In this document: piece after piece, positions 28,742 through 37,705 of the stretch
Position numbering within the stretch: position 1 is the first letter of the stretch
Layout: each line of letters starts with the position of its first letter
Source of the DNA: Roseobacter denitrificans OCh 114
GTDB taxonomy: Bacteria > Pseudomonadota > Alphaproteobacteria > Rhodobacterales > Rhodobacteraceae
Direction of reading: 5' to 3'
NCBI RefSeq assembly: GCF_000014045.1
Contig: NC_008209.1
Coordinates: 3,619,001-3,683,000, forward strand
Length of the DNA stretch: 64,000 nt
Program-made: the position numbers and the translations under genes
The notes under the pieces: model-generated
Databases searched by the model: none
What the model was told of the DNA's origin: nothing
What the model saw: the letters and a program-made list of their open reading frames with translations, nothing else

Positions 28742-28844
28742 GGCCGGACCTTAATCAGTCGGCGCAATACTGGCAATTTCCATTTTGAAAATCCGGTGTC
28801 CGCGCGGGCAGGCCGATCAGCGTTCGCGACCAGGACGCAGGCGG

Positions 28845-29195
28845 TTACTGCGCGATGTCGATGCTGCTGATGTGGATCATGTGGAACAATGGCACGGCCT
28901 GTGCCACCGATGCGTCCTCTTCCTCGGGTGCGCACAGGGTGCCTGTCACCACCACTTTCTTCCCCTGAAGCGCCTTGCCCTCCTCCTCGGGTCGATCAAA
29001 CAGATCCACGAAACTGCCATCCTCAAGAGCAAGGACGACGACACAGCCCGCTGCACTCAGGTTGCCATCTGCATCCCTGACAAGGGTTCTGTGTCTGGGG
29101 TTGAATTCTGCGCGGTACGCGCCCGCAAGGCGCACCACCCGACCCGTGTTTTGTTTGAAACCAGAGGCGTCAGAGAGTACCGGCGCATCATTCAT
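28845..29195 (-). CDS. Small protein coupled to an injection-system-type cargo, possible partner/immunity
   Basis: A 116-residue acidic, unexported protein with no family I recognise with confidence. It reads as a beta-rich domain: TGRVVRLAGAYRAEF, CVVVLALEDGSFVDLFD and GKALQGKKVVVTGTLC suggest an OB-like barrel. Its ATG overlaps the stop of the larger upstream gene (ATGA), so equal translation of the pair is expected. A small gene directly behind a putative effector is where an immunity protein or chaperone normally sits; that role is inference from position only. Confidence 0.7.
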   Translation of the reverse strand: MNDAPVLSDASGFKQNTGRVVRLAGAYRAEFNPRHRTLVRDADGNLSAAGCVVVLALEDGSFVDLFDRPEEEGKALQGKKVVVTGTLCAPEEEDASVAQAVPLFHMIHISSIDIAQ

Positions 29196-30430
29196 GGCTT
29201 GGCGCTGAAGGTCGTGGCACGATTGCCATGGGTGCCGCTGGCCAGATGCTCATCATGAAAAGTCTGCCCGTCTTCGGCCTTTGTACCATACATCTGGAAC
29301 GCCCAACTGCGGTCAACAAAGTCTGCGGCCCACTCGCGCAGCCTCTTGATCTCTGCCGCGAGTTCCTTGCCCGACATCGTTTCCTTGGCTTCCCTGATGT
29401 TGTTTGCGGCACTGACCGCATAGCTTTCCAGGGTCACATTGTCCGCGCCGTCCTTGGCCACAACACCCCCCCAGTGGAAATTCCACGTCTTGCCACTTGA
29501 AGCAAACCCCGGCATGTCCTTTTGCGTCACCATGGTATAGGCCCCCCCGATTTCCGGGTTCGCATAGCGGTTGATACCGACGTGCTTGTCGAATGCGGTG
29601 CGCCCCTCTTCGCCAAGCGCGTAATACATGCGCCGCGCTGATTTCCCGCTGCGCGGCTTGATGAACCAGGAAAACGGGCCAATTGACCGGTAGTGAACGC
29701 CTTTGGTCAAGTGGCCCTCGCTGACATCGCTGCCGTAAAAGGCCTTTATTGCCTTGGGGAACATTTCATTGGAATAGGCTTCGGGGCTGTTTGAAGCCTT
29801 GCTATCCCCGATATTGGTCGTTGCCTTGGGCGTGCGACCGGTGTCTTGCGCCCCCATGATCGTGCGGGCCACCTTGCCACAATCGGTCCACATGGCCAGC
29901 ATGTCATCGTCCGTCACACCCATGTCATCGGGCTTTTCCCCTGTGTTGATCTCTTTCAGTTTTTTCGTGCGGTCATGATCGACATCCGCAATCGCCTTTT
30001 CACGCAGATATGGTGCGACCCGATAAATATCGTTTCCTTCCAGCTCCATCAAATCAGCCGTTTGAGTCAGTCCGATGGCTGAGGAGGCCGCGAGCAACTT
30101 GTCATCCCCATCCTTGATGATTTCTGGCGTGGCATAAAGCGCAGAGCCCCCGCCGCTCTTGTCCTGCGGGACCCCCGATTTTCGCGAGTCGCTCAGACGC
30201 CACTGCGGCGGGTCATCTGCCGCCGTTTCGGCAAAAGCCTGCAATACCGGGGCATTTTGGGCACCGCTGTCGGCCATGCGTTGCAGGGCCGATAGCCGAT
30301 GAACAGATGCGCTTTGATCCGCCTTGGCCTGAAGTGCATGTCCGGCCCGACCGGGCGTGCGCCGATCCGGCTGCGGGCGGCTTTTCATCGCCTTGTTGCG
30401 CTTTTTGCTGGGCTGAACCATACACTTCAT
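29192..30430 (-). CDS. Putative effector with contractile-injection-system-type leader
   Basis: From ATG 30430 (412 residues; ATG 30421 and TTG 30466 are alternatives, none with a clear ribosome site) the protein opens with a basic, disordered stretch. It then has SASVHRLSALQRMADSGAQ, the LQ-MAD type of segment found near the start of many proteins encoded with extracellular contractile injection systems. The DUF4157 core with its HExxH is absent. The C-terminal half is an unassigned domain with well-spaced Trp/His/Glu residues (TWNFHWGGVVAKDGADN, VTLESYAVSAANN) that looks enzymatic. It has no signal peptide. The coupled small gene follows, and a hydrolase gene precedes it. Confidence 0.75.
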   Translation of the reverse strand: MKCMVQPSKKRNKAMKSRPQPDRRTPGRAGHALQAKADQSASVHRLSALQRMADSGAQNAPVLQAFAETAADDPPQWRLSDSRKSGVPQDKSGGGSALYATPEIIKDGDDKLLAASSAIGLTQTADLMELEGNDIYRVAPYLREKAIADVDHDRTKKLKEINTGEKPDDMGVTDDDMLAMWTDCGKVARTIMGAQDTGRTPKATTNIGDSKASNSPEAYSNEMFPKAIKAFYGSDVSEGHLTKGVHYRSIGPFSWFIKPRSGKSARRMYYALGEEGRTAFDKHVGINRYANPEIGGAYTMVTQKDMPGFASSGKTWNFHWGGVVAKDGADNVTLESYAVSAANNIREAKETMSGKELAAEIKRLREWAADFVDRSWAFQMYGTKAEDGQTFHDEHLASGTHGNRATTFSAKP

Positions 30431-30631
30431 GCGGGAAAGGGTAATCGACCAGCGTTTTTGTCGCAAGCCATCTTTGCAGGGCTTCTGAGAGGATGCGGGT
30501 CAACGCAGGTTCTGACGGCGACAAACCGCGCAGTACACGCCGCCACTGCACATTTTATGCGCGCAGAGAAACCGGGCATCGCACGACGCCCCGACCTGCG
30601 CCCGGCAGGCCGTGGACTGCGCCGCTTCATC

Positions 30632-31603
30632 CTACTTGAGAATGATCGAGCGTTGCTCCGGGTCGTCCGGAAACACGCGGCCATTTTCAACGCATTGAAA
30701 GATGTGTTCAAAAACCAGCCCCGGATTTCCAGCCTTTTTGGCATAGCGGAAATAATTGTGGCCTGTCGGCATATCATAGGCCGTGTTGATATCGTCGCAA
30801 TCGACCTGAAACACGTTGCGCGGGGTTTTTTTCATATCTTCGGGACCGGTGTGGCCAAGCCTGCGCGACGCCACCTTGTTCCTGAGGTTTGCCGCCTTGC
30901 TGGCACGCAACGCCAGATCATCCGAGGCATAATAAACGACAACATTGCGCGATGCGTGGCAGATTAACTCGCCGGAATTGCCCTCTTGCAGGGTTTCATT
31001 CACGACGTCCGCTGCCACGAGAAAAGTGTTGCGGAACAGGAGCGGCACGCCCGAGGCCAGATCATATCTGTCCCATTCTACCAATGTCTGGCGCAAAACG
31101 CGGTTCCCCATGGAATGGGCCAACATGTTGATGCGTTTGAGGCACGGCGCCACATCCGGTTCGTTTGCATCCGAGTTGCGCCACTCCAGAAACTTTTCCA
31201 GAACGCGGGCAAAGGAGTAGCCGCTTTGATCCGCTGATTTCTGATCATCCCAGTAGTCATTGACGACGCCGAGATCGTTGTCGCAGGGCCAGATGATCGG
31301 AACCACCAGCGCTTCCTCGTTCTTTTTCTGATCGCAAAGCTCCTGCAGTTCGCTGGCCATACGGAACACATCTTCGGGCAGGTTGTTGAAACCATGCACA
31401 AAAAGCAAAACCTGCTTGTAGTTCGAATTCTTCAACCTGAGAAGGAATTCGGCGCTGCCAATCTCCGTGTGATCCTCATCCTCGCCCATCTCACAGAAAA
31501 ACACGGAATTGCTTGGCGCATTGTTTCTGAGATCAAAATTGAACTTCCTGCCCTTGCGGCTCCGTATGCTTTGTGTAGGAAATCGGTTTGTTACAAATAG
31601 CAT
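30632..31603 (-). CDS. Alpha/beta hydrolase, DUF900-like
   Basis: A 323-residue cytoplasmic alpha/beta hydrolase. VLLFVHGFNN (residues about 70-79) is the oxyanion-hole strand end, INMLAHSMGNRVLRQ contains the nucleophile elbow with Ser, and NFLVAADV-like and GHNYFRYA segments supply the Asp and His regions. DUF900 proteins share this layout. AAAAGGGGGG before the ATG is a strong ribosome site. It is first in the minus-strand trio that continues, after a 200-base gap, into the putative effector and its coupled partner. A lipase or esterase activity is expected; the substrate is unknown. Confidence 0.82.
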   Translation of the reverse strand: MLFVTNRFPTQSIRSRKGRKFNFDLRNNAPSNSVFFCEMGEDEDHTEIGSAEFLLRLKNSNYKQVLLFVHGFNNLPEDVFRMASELQELCDQKKNEEALVVPIIWPCDNDLGVVNDYWDDQKSADQSGYSFARVLEKFLEWRNSDANEPDVAPCLKRINMLAHSMGNRVLRQTLVEWDRYDLASGVPLLFRNTFLVAADVVNETLQEGNSGELICHASRNVVVYYASDDLALRASKAANLRNKVASRRLGHTGPEDMKKTPRNVFQVDCDDINTAYDMPTGHNYFRYAKKAGNPGLVFEHIFQCVENGRVFPDDPEQRSIILK

Positions 31604-31819
31604 CGCGGCACCCCCCTTTTAAATCTGGTTGTTGAAAATCTGTTGCACGTAATGCGGGCAGTCTATCAAAAAAGAACTTCTCTGTCACTTGTGCCGGGCC
31701 GCTCTGAAAGACGCCGGTGTCCCGGCAACGCAACGCCCACTCGGTCGGGGTGCGTGGCTGGTGTGATTGCTGGTCCGCCGATGCACGTCAGGGAGCAGAT
31801 CGAAGCGACGCGAGACCAG

Positions 31820-32236
31820 CTATTTGATGGATAAGAACGCACAGCTTGCGTGTTTGGCGATCTGTTGTGACGTGCTGCCCGCAAACATCCCGCTCAACGT
31901 GCCAAGACCACGGCGCCCGGTGATGACGAGATCGGCGGCGTAAAGACCGACAATCATCATGATCTCATCAAAGGCGTCGCCTTCCGCGACTGTCGCACTG
32001 GAGGGCGTGATGCCAGCGCTCCGCACCTGTTTGACGGCGGCATCCATGACATCCGATGTCAGCCCATTTCCGCCAGTGGCCCGTTTTGCCTGATCTGACT
32101 TGACCACCGCCTTGTTTTCCAGCGCATGTATAAGGTGGACTTCCCCACCAAAGGCTTCGGATAGCTTGCAGGCGGCCTCCACGCCACGGGTCGCGGCGTC
32201 CGACCCGTCCACAGCGACGACAATTGACTCAAACAT
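31820..32236 (-). CDS. Universal stress protein (UspA family)
   Basis: A 138-residue single USP domain: MFESIVVAVDGSDAATRGVE at the N-terminus and the ATP-binding pattern GRRGLGTLSGMFAGSTSQQIAKH near the C-terminus (G-2x-G-9x-G-S/T). It should bind ATP in the cytoplasm and act in stress or energy-limitation responses. It is monocistronic and points away from the TRAP transporter genes. Confidence 0.9.
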   Translation of the reverse strand: MFESIVVAVDGSDAATRGVEAACKLSEAFGGEVHLIHALENKAVVKSDQAKRATGGNGLTSDVMDAAVKQVRSAGITPSSATVAEGDAFDEIMMIVGLYAADLVITGRRGLGTLSGMFAGSTSQQIAKHASCAFLSIK

Positions 32237-32608
32237 AGCTTCTCCGATTGGGTGACCTCGCGGCGATCAGAACAGTGTTTGGTCTGCGCGTCTTTGCTTT
32301 AGGTCAAACGCAGCGCCGTTTCCTGCATCCGCACCCCAGATACCGCCCCAAATACGGCAGCGGTGATTCGAATCCGGGGCCATATCCGATATTTCAAGCC
32401 CGTTGCGCGCAAAGCATCAAATTGACATTCGCAGTTTCGGCAAGAGAACTGACCCCTCATTTCACCTGAAAAACAGGGTAGTTTTCGCTGTTAGCGGCTA
32501 AACTGGAAAAAACTTCTTACCAATTGCGACAAAAAGTATTAAATCCTCGATCCAGATCAGGCGTGAGGCACATCCGTTCCTTTTGCCGATCCATATAGGG
32601 AGGACGAT
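32237..32608. other. Divergent regulatory region, USP and TRAP transporter
   Basis: About 370 bases between divergent genes and therefore carrying both promoters. The part before the TRAP gene (32460-32550) is AT-rich. A short T-arm-like string at 32363-32382 caught my eye but no tRNA can be folded around it. I see no gene. Confidence 0.4.
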
Positions 32609-33709
32609 ATGACCATCAAAACCACAAGCCGCCGGAACGCGCTGCGCACTCTTGCCGGTGCAGGTGCCGCAACCTTGGCCGCACCGCATATTGCAACCGC
32701 AGCAGGTGAGGGGACAACCTGGAAAATCCAGACGTCGCACACTGGCGGGATTGGCCTTGCCACCTTCAAGGACTGGTGCAGCTCGATCGAAGAGAAAACC
32801 GGCGGGGAACTTGCCTTTACCGCTTTTGGCGCGAATGACGTTGTGGGCGACTTCCAGCTTTATGACGCGGTGAAGAACGGCGTTCTGGACGCTGTGAACC
32901 CGTTCACCATCTATGCTCAAGGCATCATTCCTGCCGCGACGTTCCTAACCAGCTATCCGCTGGGCCTGCGCAACCCGCATGAATGGGATGTCTTTTTCTA
33001 CAGCCTTGGCGGTCTTGAGATCGCGCGCGAGCTTTACGCGGCACAGGGTATGAAGTTCGTCGGCCCGGTCCACCACGGCCCCAACATCATCCACTCCAAG
33101 GTGCCGATCCGCTCCATCGACGATTTCGCGGGTCTGAAGATGCGCATGCCCGGCGGCATGGTCGCGGAAGTCTTCAGCGAAATCGGTGCCGAGACAACCG
33201 TTCTGCCCGGCTCCGAAATCTTCCCGGCGCTTGAAAAAGGCACCATTGACGCGGCCGACTTTGTCGGGCCAGCGGTGAACTACGCGCTCGGCTTCAGTCA
33301 GGTGACAAACTATATTTCCATGGGCCCTGCCGGATTTATGTCGCTGTATCAACCGGTTGACCTGATGGACATCACCGTGGGCCAAACTGCATGGGACGCC
33401 CTGTCGCCACAAATGCAGCAGTTCGTCGAGATGGAAACGCACGTCTACTCCGACATGCACCACGCCGCGATCCAAAAGGCCGATCAGGAAGCATGGGCCA
33501 AGTTCGAAGCCGACGGCACGGAAGTCACGCGCCTGTCACAGGACGATGTGGAACTGATGACCGAGGTCGCCGTACCGATCTGGTTCGACTATGCGAACCG
33601 CGACAAGGACGCAGCCCGCGTTTTCAAAATCCAGCTTGATTACATGATGTCCGGCTCTCTGGGCTACGTCACGCCAGAGCAGATCGAAGGTCTGACACTG
33701 AACCTCTGA
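32609..33709 (+). CDS. dctP: TRAP transporter substrate-binding protein, DctP family
   Basis: A 366-residue binding protein with a twin-arginine signal (SRRNALRTLAGAGAATLAAPHIATA). The mature part has DctP features, including the ligand-site segment around GLKMRMPGGMVAEVFSEIGA, whose first Arg contacts the substrate carboxylate. AGGGAGGACGAT is a strong ribosome site. It is first in a dctP-dctQ-dctM operon. The pca genes just downstream hint at an aromatic or other organic acid, but a terminator lies between them. Confidence 0.9.
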   Translation: MTIKTTSRRNALRTLAGAGAATLAAPHIATAAGEGTTWKIQTSHTGGIGLATFKDWCSSIEEKTGGELAFTAFGANDVVGDFQLYDAVKNGVLDAVNPFTIYAQGIIPAATFLTSYPLGLRNPHEWDVFFYSLGGLEIARELYAAQGMKFVGPVHHGPNIIHSKVPIRSIDDFAGLKMRMPGGMVAEVFSEIGAETTVLPGSEIFPALEKGTIDAADFVGPAVNYALGFSQVTNYISMGPAGFMSLYQPVDLMDITVGQTAWDALSPQMQQFVEMETHVYSDMHHAAIQKADQEAWAKFEADGTEVTRLSQDDVELMTEVAVPIWFDYANRDKDAARVFKIQLDYMMSGSLGYVTPEQIEGLTLNL

Positions 33710-33739
33710 TCGGGGTCAGATACTGACCAAATCACTGTG

Positions 33740-33764
33740 ACAGCCCGGCGTTCTGTCGGGCTGT
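33740..33764 (+). terminator. Attenuating hairpin between dctP and dctQ
   Basis: ACAGCCCG (33740-33747) pairs with CGGGCTGT (33757-33764) over a 9-base loop, in the 91-base gap after dctP. Such hairpins usually let the binding protein be made in excess over its permeases. Confidence 0.55.
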
Positions 33765-33800
33765 CCGTGCGAGACATCCCTTTCTCAACAGGACAAAGAC

Positions 33801-35111
33801 ATGCCCAGTCTAAGCTTTACGCTGCCACACTGGCTCTATCTGGTTGGCCTGATCGCCTTTCCACTTATTGCCATGGCATTGGCCCGTCGCCCCCAGCCCG
33901 CTGATCGTGAATATTCCTCCGCACTTGGTTATATGATCCTTGTGACCGGTGGTATCATCGGGCTGCACCGCTTTTACCTCAAGAGCATGCTCGGCTTTCT
34001 GTATTTGCCGGTGTTTCTGTTCATCCTCTACTCGAACGGTCAGGAACAGATCGCGCGCAACGCCCTGTCAGATGTCACGAACGAAGTACGCAGCGCAGAG
34101 CGGACGATAGATCGCGAAACACCCCGGCTGGAGAAGGCACGCGAGGATGTGATCGCCTTTACCACCGCCTTGTCGGAGGCAGAGGAAGGGTCCTTCGCCG
34201 AAAAGTCCGCGCAACGCAGACTGGACCGCGCCACGGGCGGTGTCGAGACGAGCGCCGCGCGCATCGAAGAGGCGCAGCAGGCGCTGGATGCTGTTGGGGA
34301 TCGGCTGGATGTTGCAACACAAACGCGACTTTTCTGGACGAACGCCGCGAAATACGCGCTGTATGTCATTCTTGCGTTTCTGGTTATCGATGCGCTGATG
34401 TTGCCGGGCATGGTCAAACGTGCCAATGCCGCCATTGAACCCGAGGAGTTGTCAGAGGTCGAACTGGCCTTGGAAAATGCCGAGATCGAGGAAGGCCCGA
34501 AAGACGACCGCGAATGGGGCAAGAACTGGATCGACCGGTTGTCGCTGTTTTGCGGCGAATTCGTCTCCTACTGGGCGGTGATCGCGGTCTTTGTCTACTA
34601 CTACGAGGTGATCGCGCGCTATGTCTTCAACTCGCCCACCAACTGGGCACATGAGGCAATGTATCTGATGTTCGGCATGCAATATCTGATCGCCGGCTCT
34701 TATGCGATGCTGACCGAAACCCATGTGCGCGTTGATATCTTTTATGCACCGCTGGAGAAAAAATCCAAAGCATGGGTCGACCTGTTGACCTCTGTGTTTT
34801 TCTTTATCTTTGCCGGCACGCTTTTGGTGACCAGCTACATCTTTGCGATGGATGCGATCGCTGTGCCCTCGGGCAATGGTGTCCTGTCGTCCTGGGCGCG
34901 CGGTGAAATCCCGACCAGTGAAATGCTGGCCACTTTCAACATGGCGCAGTTCACAGACTCTGCGATTCGCTGGGGCGAGATCAGCTTTAACGAATGGGAA
35001 GTGCCGCTGTGGCCGATGAAATGGGTCATGGTGATTGGCGGTCTGCTTTTGGTGCTGCAAGGCATCTCGAAGCTGGCAAAAGACGTGCGCGCTGTCGCAA
35101 GAGGGGCATAG
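33801..35111 (+). CDS. dctQ: TRAP small permease with N-terminal TM2 domain and coiled coil
   Basis: 436 residues, more than twice a normal DctQ. A first helix (about 12-28) is followed by a TM2-like domain (about 40-80, with GGIIGLHRFYLKSMLGFLYL), then a long charged coiled coil (about 83-168, SERTI/EKAREDV-type heptads), another helix (about 174-195), an acidic linker and finally a standard DctQ four-helix domain (about 245-430). DctQ and DctM form the sodium-driven permease that takes substrate from DctP. Unusually, the fusion adds a cytosolic or periplasmic coiled coil. The frame is continuous and dctM follows after 3 bases. Confidence 0.88.
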   Translation: MPSLSFTLPHWLYLVGLIAFPLIAMALARRPQPADREYSSALGYMILVTGGIIGLHRFYLKSMLGFLYLPVFLFILYSNGQEQIARNALSDVTNEVRSAERTIDRETPRLEKAREDVIAFTTALSEAEEGSFAEKSAQRRLDRATGGVETSAARIEEAQQALDAVGDRLDVATQTRLFWTNAAKYALYVILAFLVIDALMLPGMVKRANAAIEPEELSEVELALENAEIEEGPKDDREWGKNWIDRLSLFCGEFVSYWAVIAVFVYYYEVIARYVFNSPTNWAHEAMYLMFGMQYLIAGSYAMLTETHVRVDIFYAPLEKKSKAWVDLLTSVFFFIFAGTLLVTSYIFAMDAIAVPSGNGVLSSWARGEIPTSEMLATFNMAQFTDSAIRWGEISFNEWEVPLWPMKWVMVIGGLLLVLQGISKLAKDVRAVARGA

Positions 35112-35114
35112 ACC

Positions 35115-36470
35115 ATGGGCATTGAAATCGGAATTGAGCTTTTAACGCTCATCATGTTCGGCAGCCTGCTGGCGCTTTTGATGGCGGGTTTGCCACTGGC
35201 CTTTGTCACGGGCGGTCTGGCGTGCGTGTTCCTCTTTATCCTTGGGGACGCGCAGGCGCTCAACATCGTGCCAAGCCGCATCTTTCCGCTGATGACGAAC
35301 TACCAGTTGTCGGCCATCCCGCTCTTTATCTTCATGGCCGCCATGCTTGAGCGGGCGGGGATCATCAACGACATGTTCGATGTGATCTACAAGGTGCTGG
35401 GCGGCGTGCGCGGGGGGTTGGCTGCGGCAACGATCATCGCCTCCACCGTGCTGGCGGCCATGGTTGGTGTGATTGGTGCCGCCGTTGTGACCATGGGCAT
35501 CATCGCCCTGCCCGCCATGCTGAAACGCGGCTATGATCCCAAGATCGCCATGGGCTCGATCATGGCCGGGGGCACGCTGGGCATCCTGATCCCCCCGTCC
35601 ATCCTCGCGATCATCTACGCGGTTGTGGCGGAGCAATCGGTCGGGGAACTGTTCATCGGTGCGGTGATCCCCGGTCTGATGCTGTCGGGCATGTACATCA
35701 TGTACGTTCTGGCACGCAGCGCCATCAACCCGACGCTCGGCCCGCCTATTCCAATGGAGGAGCGGGTATCCACGCGGGAAAAGATCCGTCTGGTCGGTAA
35801 AATGTCCGCGCCGATCGCCCTGATCGCCGTGGTGCTGGGGGTGATCTTCTCCGGCGTCGCCACCCCGGTTGAGGCGGCAGGCATCGGGACCTTCGGCGCG
35901 TTTATCGTCGCGGCCATCCACCGCAAGCTCACCTGGCCAACGGTGCGCGAGGCCTGCCTGACCACGCTGAAAGCCAGCGCGATGGTCATCTGGATCATGT
36001 TCGGTGCAACCATTTTCGTGGGTCTCTACGTGCTTGAAGGTGGCCAGCAATTCGTACAGGACAGCCTTGCCGCCACAGGTTTTGGTCCATGGGGCATCCT
36101 GATCATCATGATGATCGTGCTGGTCGTTCTGGGCATGTTCCTTGACTGGGTCGGCATCCTGCTGTTGTGCGTGCCGATCTTTGTGCCGATCATCAAGGCC
36201 ATGGGGCCGGAGCCTTTCGGCATGACCGATCCCAACGATCTGGTGCTGTGGTTTGGGGTGCTTTATCTGGTCAACATGCAGATGTCGTTCCTGTCACCGC
36301 CCTTTGGCTATGCGCTGTTCTACCTGCGCGGGGTGGCCCCGCCCGAAATTCCGATGACGGATATTTTCAAGGCAGCACTTCCCTTCCTTGCGCTGCAAAT
36401 CGTGGCCCTCGTGATCTGCATGTTCTTTCCGCAGGTCATCACCTGGCTACCCAATCTGGTCTACGGATAA
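35115..36470 (+). CDS. dctM: TRAP transporter large permease, DctM family
   Basis: A 451-residue, roughly 12-helix inner-membrane protein and the transport channel of the TRAP system. Typical DctM blocks are GGVRGGLAAATIIASTVLAA, GILIPPSILAIIYAV and the NMQMSFLSPPFGYALFYLRG stretch near the C-terminus, which includes conserved ion-site residues. It starts 3 bases after dctQ, so all three TRAP genes are one transcript. Confidence 0.92.
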   Translation: MGIEIGIELLTLIMFGSLLALLMAGLPLAFVTGGLACVFLFILGDAQALNIVPSRIFPLMTNYQLSAIPLFIFMAAMLERAGIINDMFDVIYKVLGGVRGGLAAATIIASTVLAAMVGVIGAAVVTMGIIALPAMLKRGYDPKIAMGSIMAGGTLGILIPPSILAIIYAVVAEQSVGELFIGAVIPGLMLSGMYIMYVLARSAINPTLGPPIPMEERVSTREKIRLVGKMSAPIALIAVVLGVIFSGVATPVEAAGIGTFGAFIVAAIHRKLTWPTVREACLTTLKASAMVIWIMFGATIFVGLYVLEGGQQFVQDSLAATGFGPWGILIIMMIVLVVLGMFLDWVGILLLCVPIFVPIIKAMGPEPFGMTDPNDLVLWFGVLYLVNMQMSFLSPPFGYALFYLRGVAPPEIPMTDIFKAALPFLALQIVALVICMFFPQVITWLPNLVYG

Positions 36471-36480
36471 CGGTGCAGAC

Positions 36481-36509
36481 AAAACGGCGGCCCCACGGGT
36501 CGCCGTTTT
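36481..36509 (+). terminator. Intrinsic terminator after the TRAP operon
   Basis: AAAACGGCG (36481-36489) pairs with CGCCGTTTT (36501-36509) over an 11-base loop, with the T-run inside the descending arm, 11 bases after the dctM stop. It separates the TRAP operon from pcaCHG. Confidence 0.7.
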
Positions 36510-36600
36510 CATCTGAGGCGGCAACAGGGCATAAAGCCCCCTATTCAAAGTGCGCAATATTTGACAACCTGCCTGTGGCGAACAGACGAGGGAGGCACCA

Positions 36601-36984
36601 ATGAGCGACCGGTTTGAAGATGGCATGTCCATAAGGCGCGCCGTTCTCGGCGATGCGCATGTCGACAAGACAGAGGCCGAGCGGCACCCGATTGAGACGC
36701 CGTTTCAGACGCTGATCACCGAAGCGGCATGGGGCACGGTCTGGGCCAGCGATGGCATCAGCCTTCGCGAACGCTCCATGCTGACGCTCGCCCTGTTGGC
36801 GGCCACCAGAAATTTTGATGAAATCCCGATGCACATAAGGGCCACCGCGCGTACAGGTGCCAGCCCGCAGGATGTGATGGAAGCCTTTCAGCATGTGGCC
36901 ATCTATGCCGGGGTGCCTGCGGCAAACCGCGCGATCAAACTTGCCAAGCAGACCTATGCGGAAATGGAAGATGCAGGTGAATGA
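36601..36984 (+). CDS. pcaC: 4-carboxymuconolactone decarboxylase
   Basis: A 127-residue cytoplasmic enzyme of the beta-ketoadipate pathway converting 4-carboxymuconolactone to 3-oxoadipate enol-lactone. It has the conserved [16 protein letters not shown] and the helix [31 protein letters not shown] that bears the active-site His/Glu/Arg group. GAGGGAGGCACCA is a strong ribosome site. It heads pcaC-pcaH-pcaG; its stop overlaps the pcaH start. pcaB, pcaD and the regulator pcaQ are not in the window. Confidence 0.92.
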   Translation: MSDRFEDGMSIRRAVLGDAHVDKTEAERHPIETPFQTLITEAAWGTVWASDGISLRERSMLTLALLAATRNFDEIPMHIRATARTGASPQDVMEAFQHVAIYAGVPAANRAIKLAKQTYAEMEDAGE

Positions 36985-37703
36985 GCAACCGCGCGCTGTC
37001 CCCCCGAAACTGGCAGGTGCATCCGCCCGCCCTTGCGCCGGCCTATAAAACCAGCCGGTTGCGCGCACCTGCGCAGGCCCTCATCGCGATGGACCCGACC
37101 ACAAGCGAGCTGTCAGGCCCCACATTCGGCCCGGCGCAGATCGCGGCGAGCGACAGTGATCTGCTGCAAAACCACAAGACCACAGGCCTCCCGATCGGCG
37201 AGCGCATCATCGTGCATGGGCGCGTGCTGGATGAACAGGCGCGACCCGTCCCGCATACGCTGGTCGAAATCTGGCAGGCCAATGCCAGCGGGCGCTATCG
37301 TCATGTGAACGACAGCTATTTCGCGCCGCTTGATCCGAATTTTGGCGGTTGTGGCAGAACCCTCACCGATCAGGACGGTGCCTTTCGGTTTCACACGATC
37401 AAACCGGGTGCCTACCCTTGGCCAAACGGTCCCAATAGCTGGCGGCCTGCGCATATCCATTTCTCGGTCTTTGGCACCGCATTCGCGCAACGCCTGATCA
37501 CGCAGATGTATTTTGAAGGCGACCCGCTGCTGGACCTGTGTCCGATCTATCAGGCGATCCCCGACCCTCATGCGAAGGCACGTCTGGTTGCCCCGCTGGA
37601 CATGGAGACGAGCGAACCCTTTGACAGTATCGCCTACCGCTTTGACATCGTCCTGCGTGGGGCATGTTCCACCCCCTTTGAAAACCGACCCGAGGGGAAT
37701 TGA
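36981..37703 (+). CDS. pcaH: Protocatechuate 3,4-dioxygenase beta subunit
   Basis: A 240-residue iron(III) intradiol dioxygenase subunit. The metal-binding residues fall in [20 protein letters not shown] (Tyr), [20 protein letters not shown] (Tyr, His, His), as in PcaH. With PcaG it opens the ring of protocatechuate to 3-carboxymuconate. The N-terminal leader (about 75 residues) is usual for PcaH. It overlaps pcaC by 4 bases. Confidence 0.95.
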   Translation: MSNRALSPRNWQVHPPALAPAYKTSRLRAPAQALIAMDPTTSELSGPTFGPAQIAASDSDLLQNHKTTGLPIGERIIVHGRVLDEQARPVPHTLVEIWQANASGRYRHVNDSYFAPLDPNFGGCGRTLTDQDGAFRFHTIKPGAYPWPNGPNSWRPAHIHFSVFGTAFAQRLITQMYFEGDPLLDLCPIYQAIPDPHAKARLVAPLDMETSEPFDSIAYRFDIVLRGACSTPFENRPEGN

Positions 37704-37705
37704 CC

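Noticed and set aside
32363..32382. A T-arm-like string (GATTCGAATCC) that suggested a tRNA or attachment-site remnant
   Set aside because: I could not build an acceptor stem, anticodon arm or matching D-arm around it, and no 3' CCA-like end or integrase gene is nearby.
35142..36050. A 302-residue minus-strand frame opposite dctM
   Set aside because: Antisense of a typical DctM permease; His/Asp/Gly-rich low-complexity translation.
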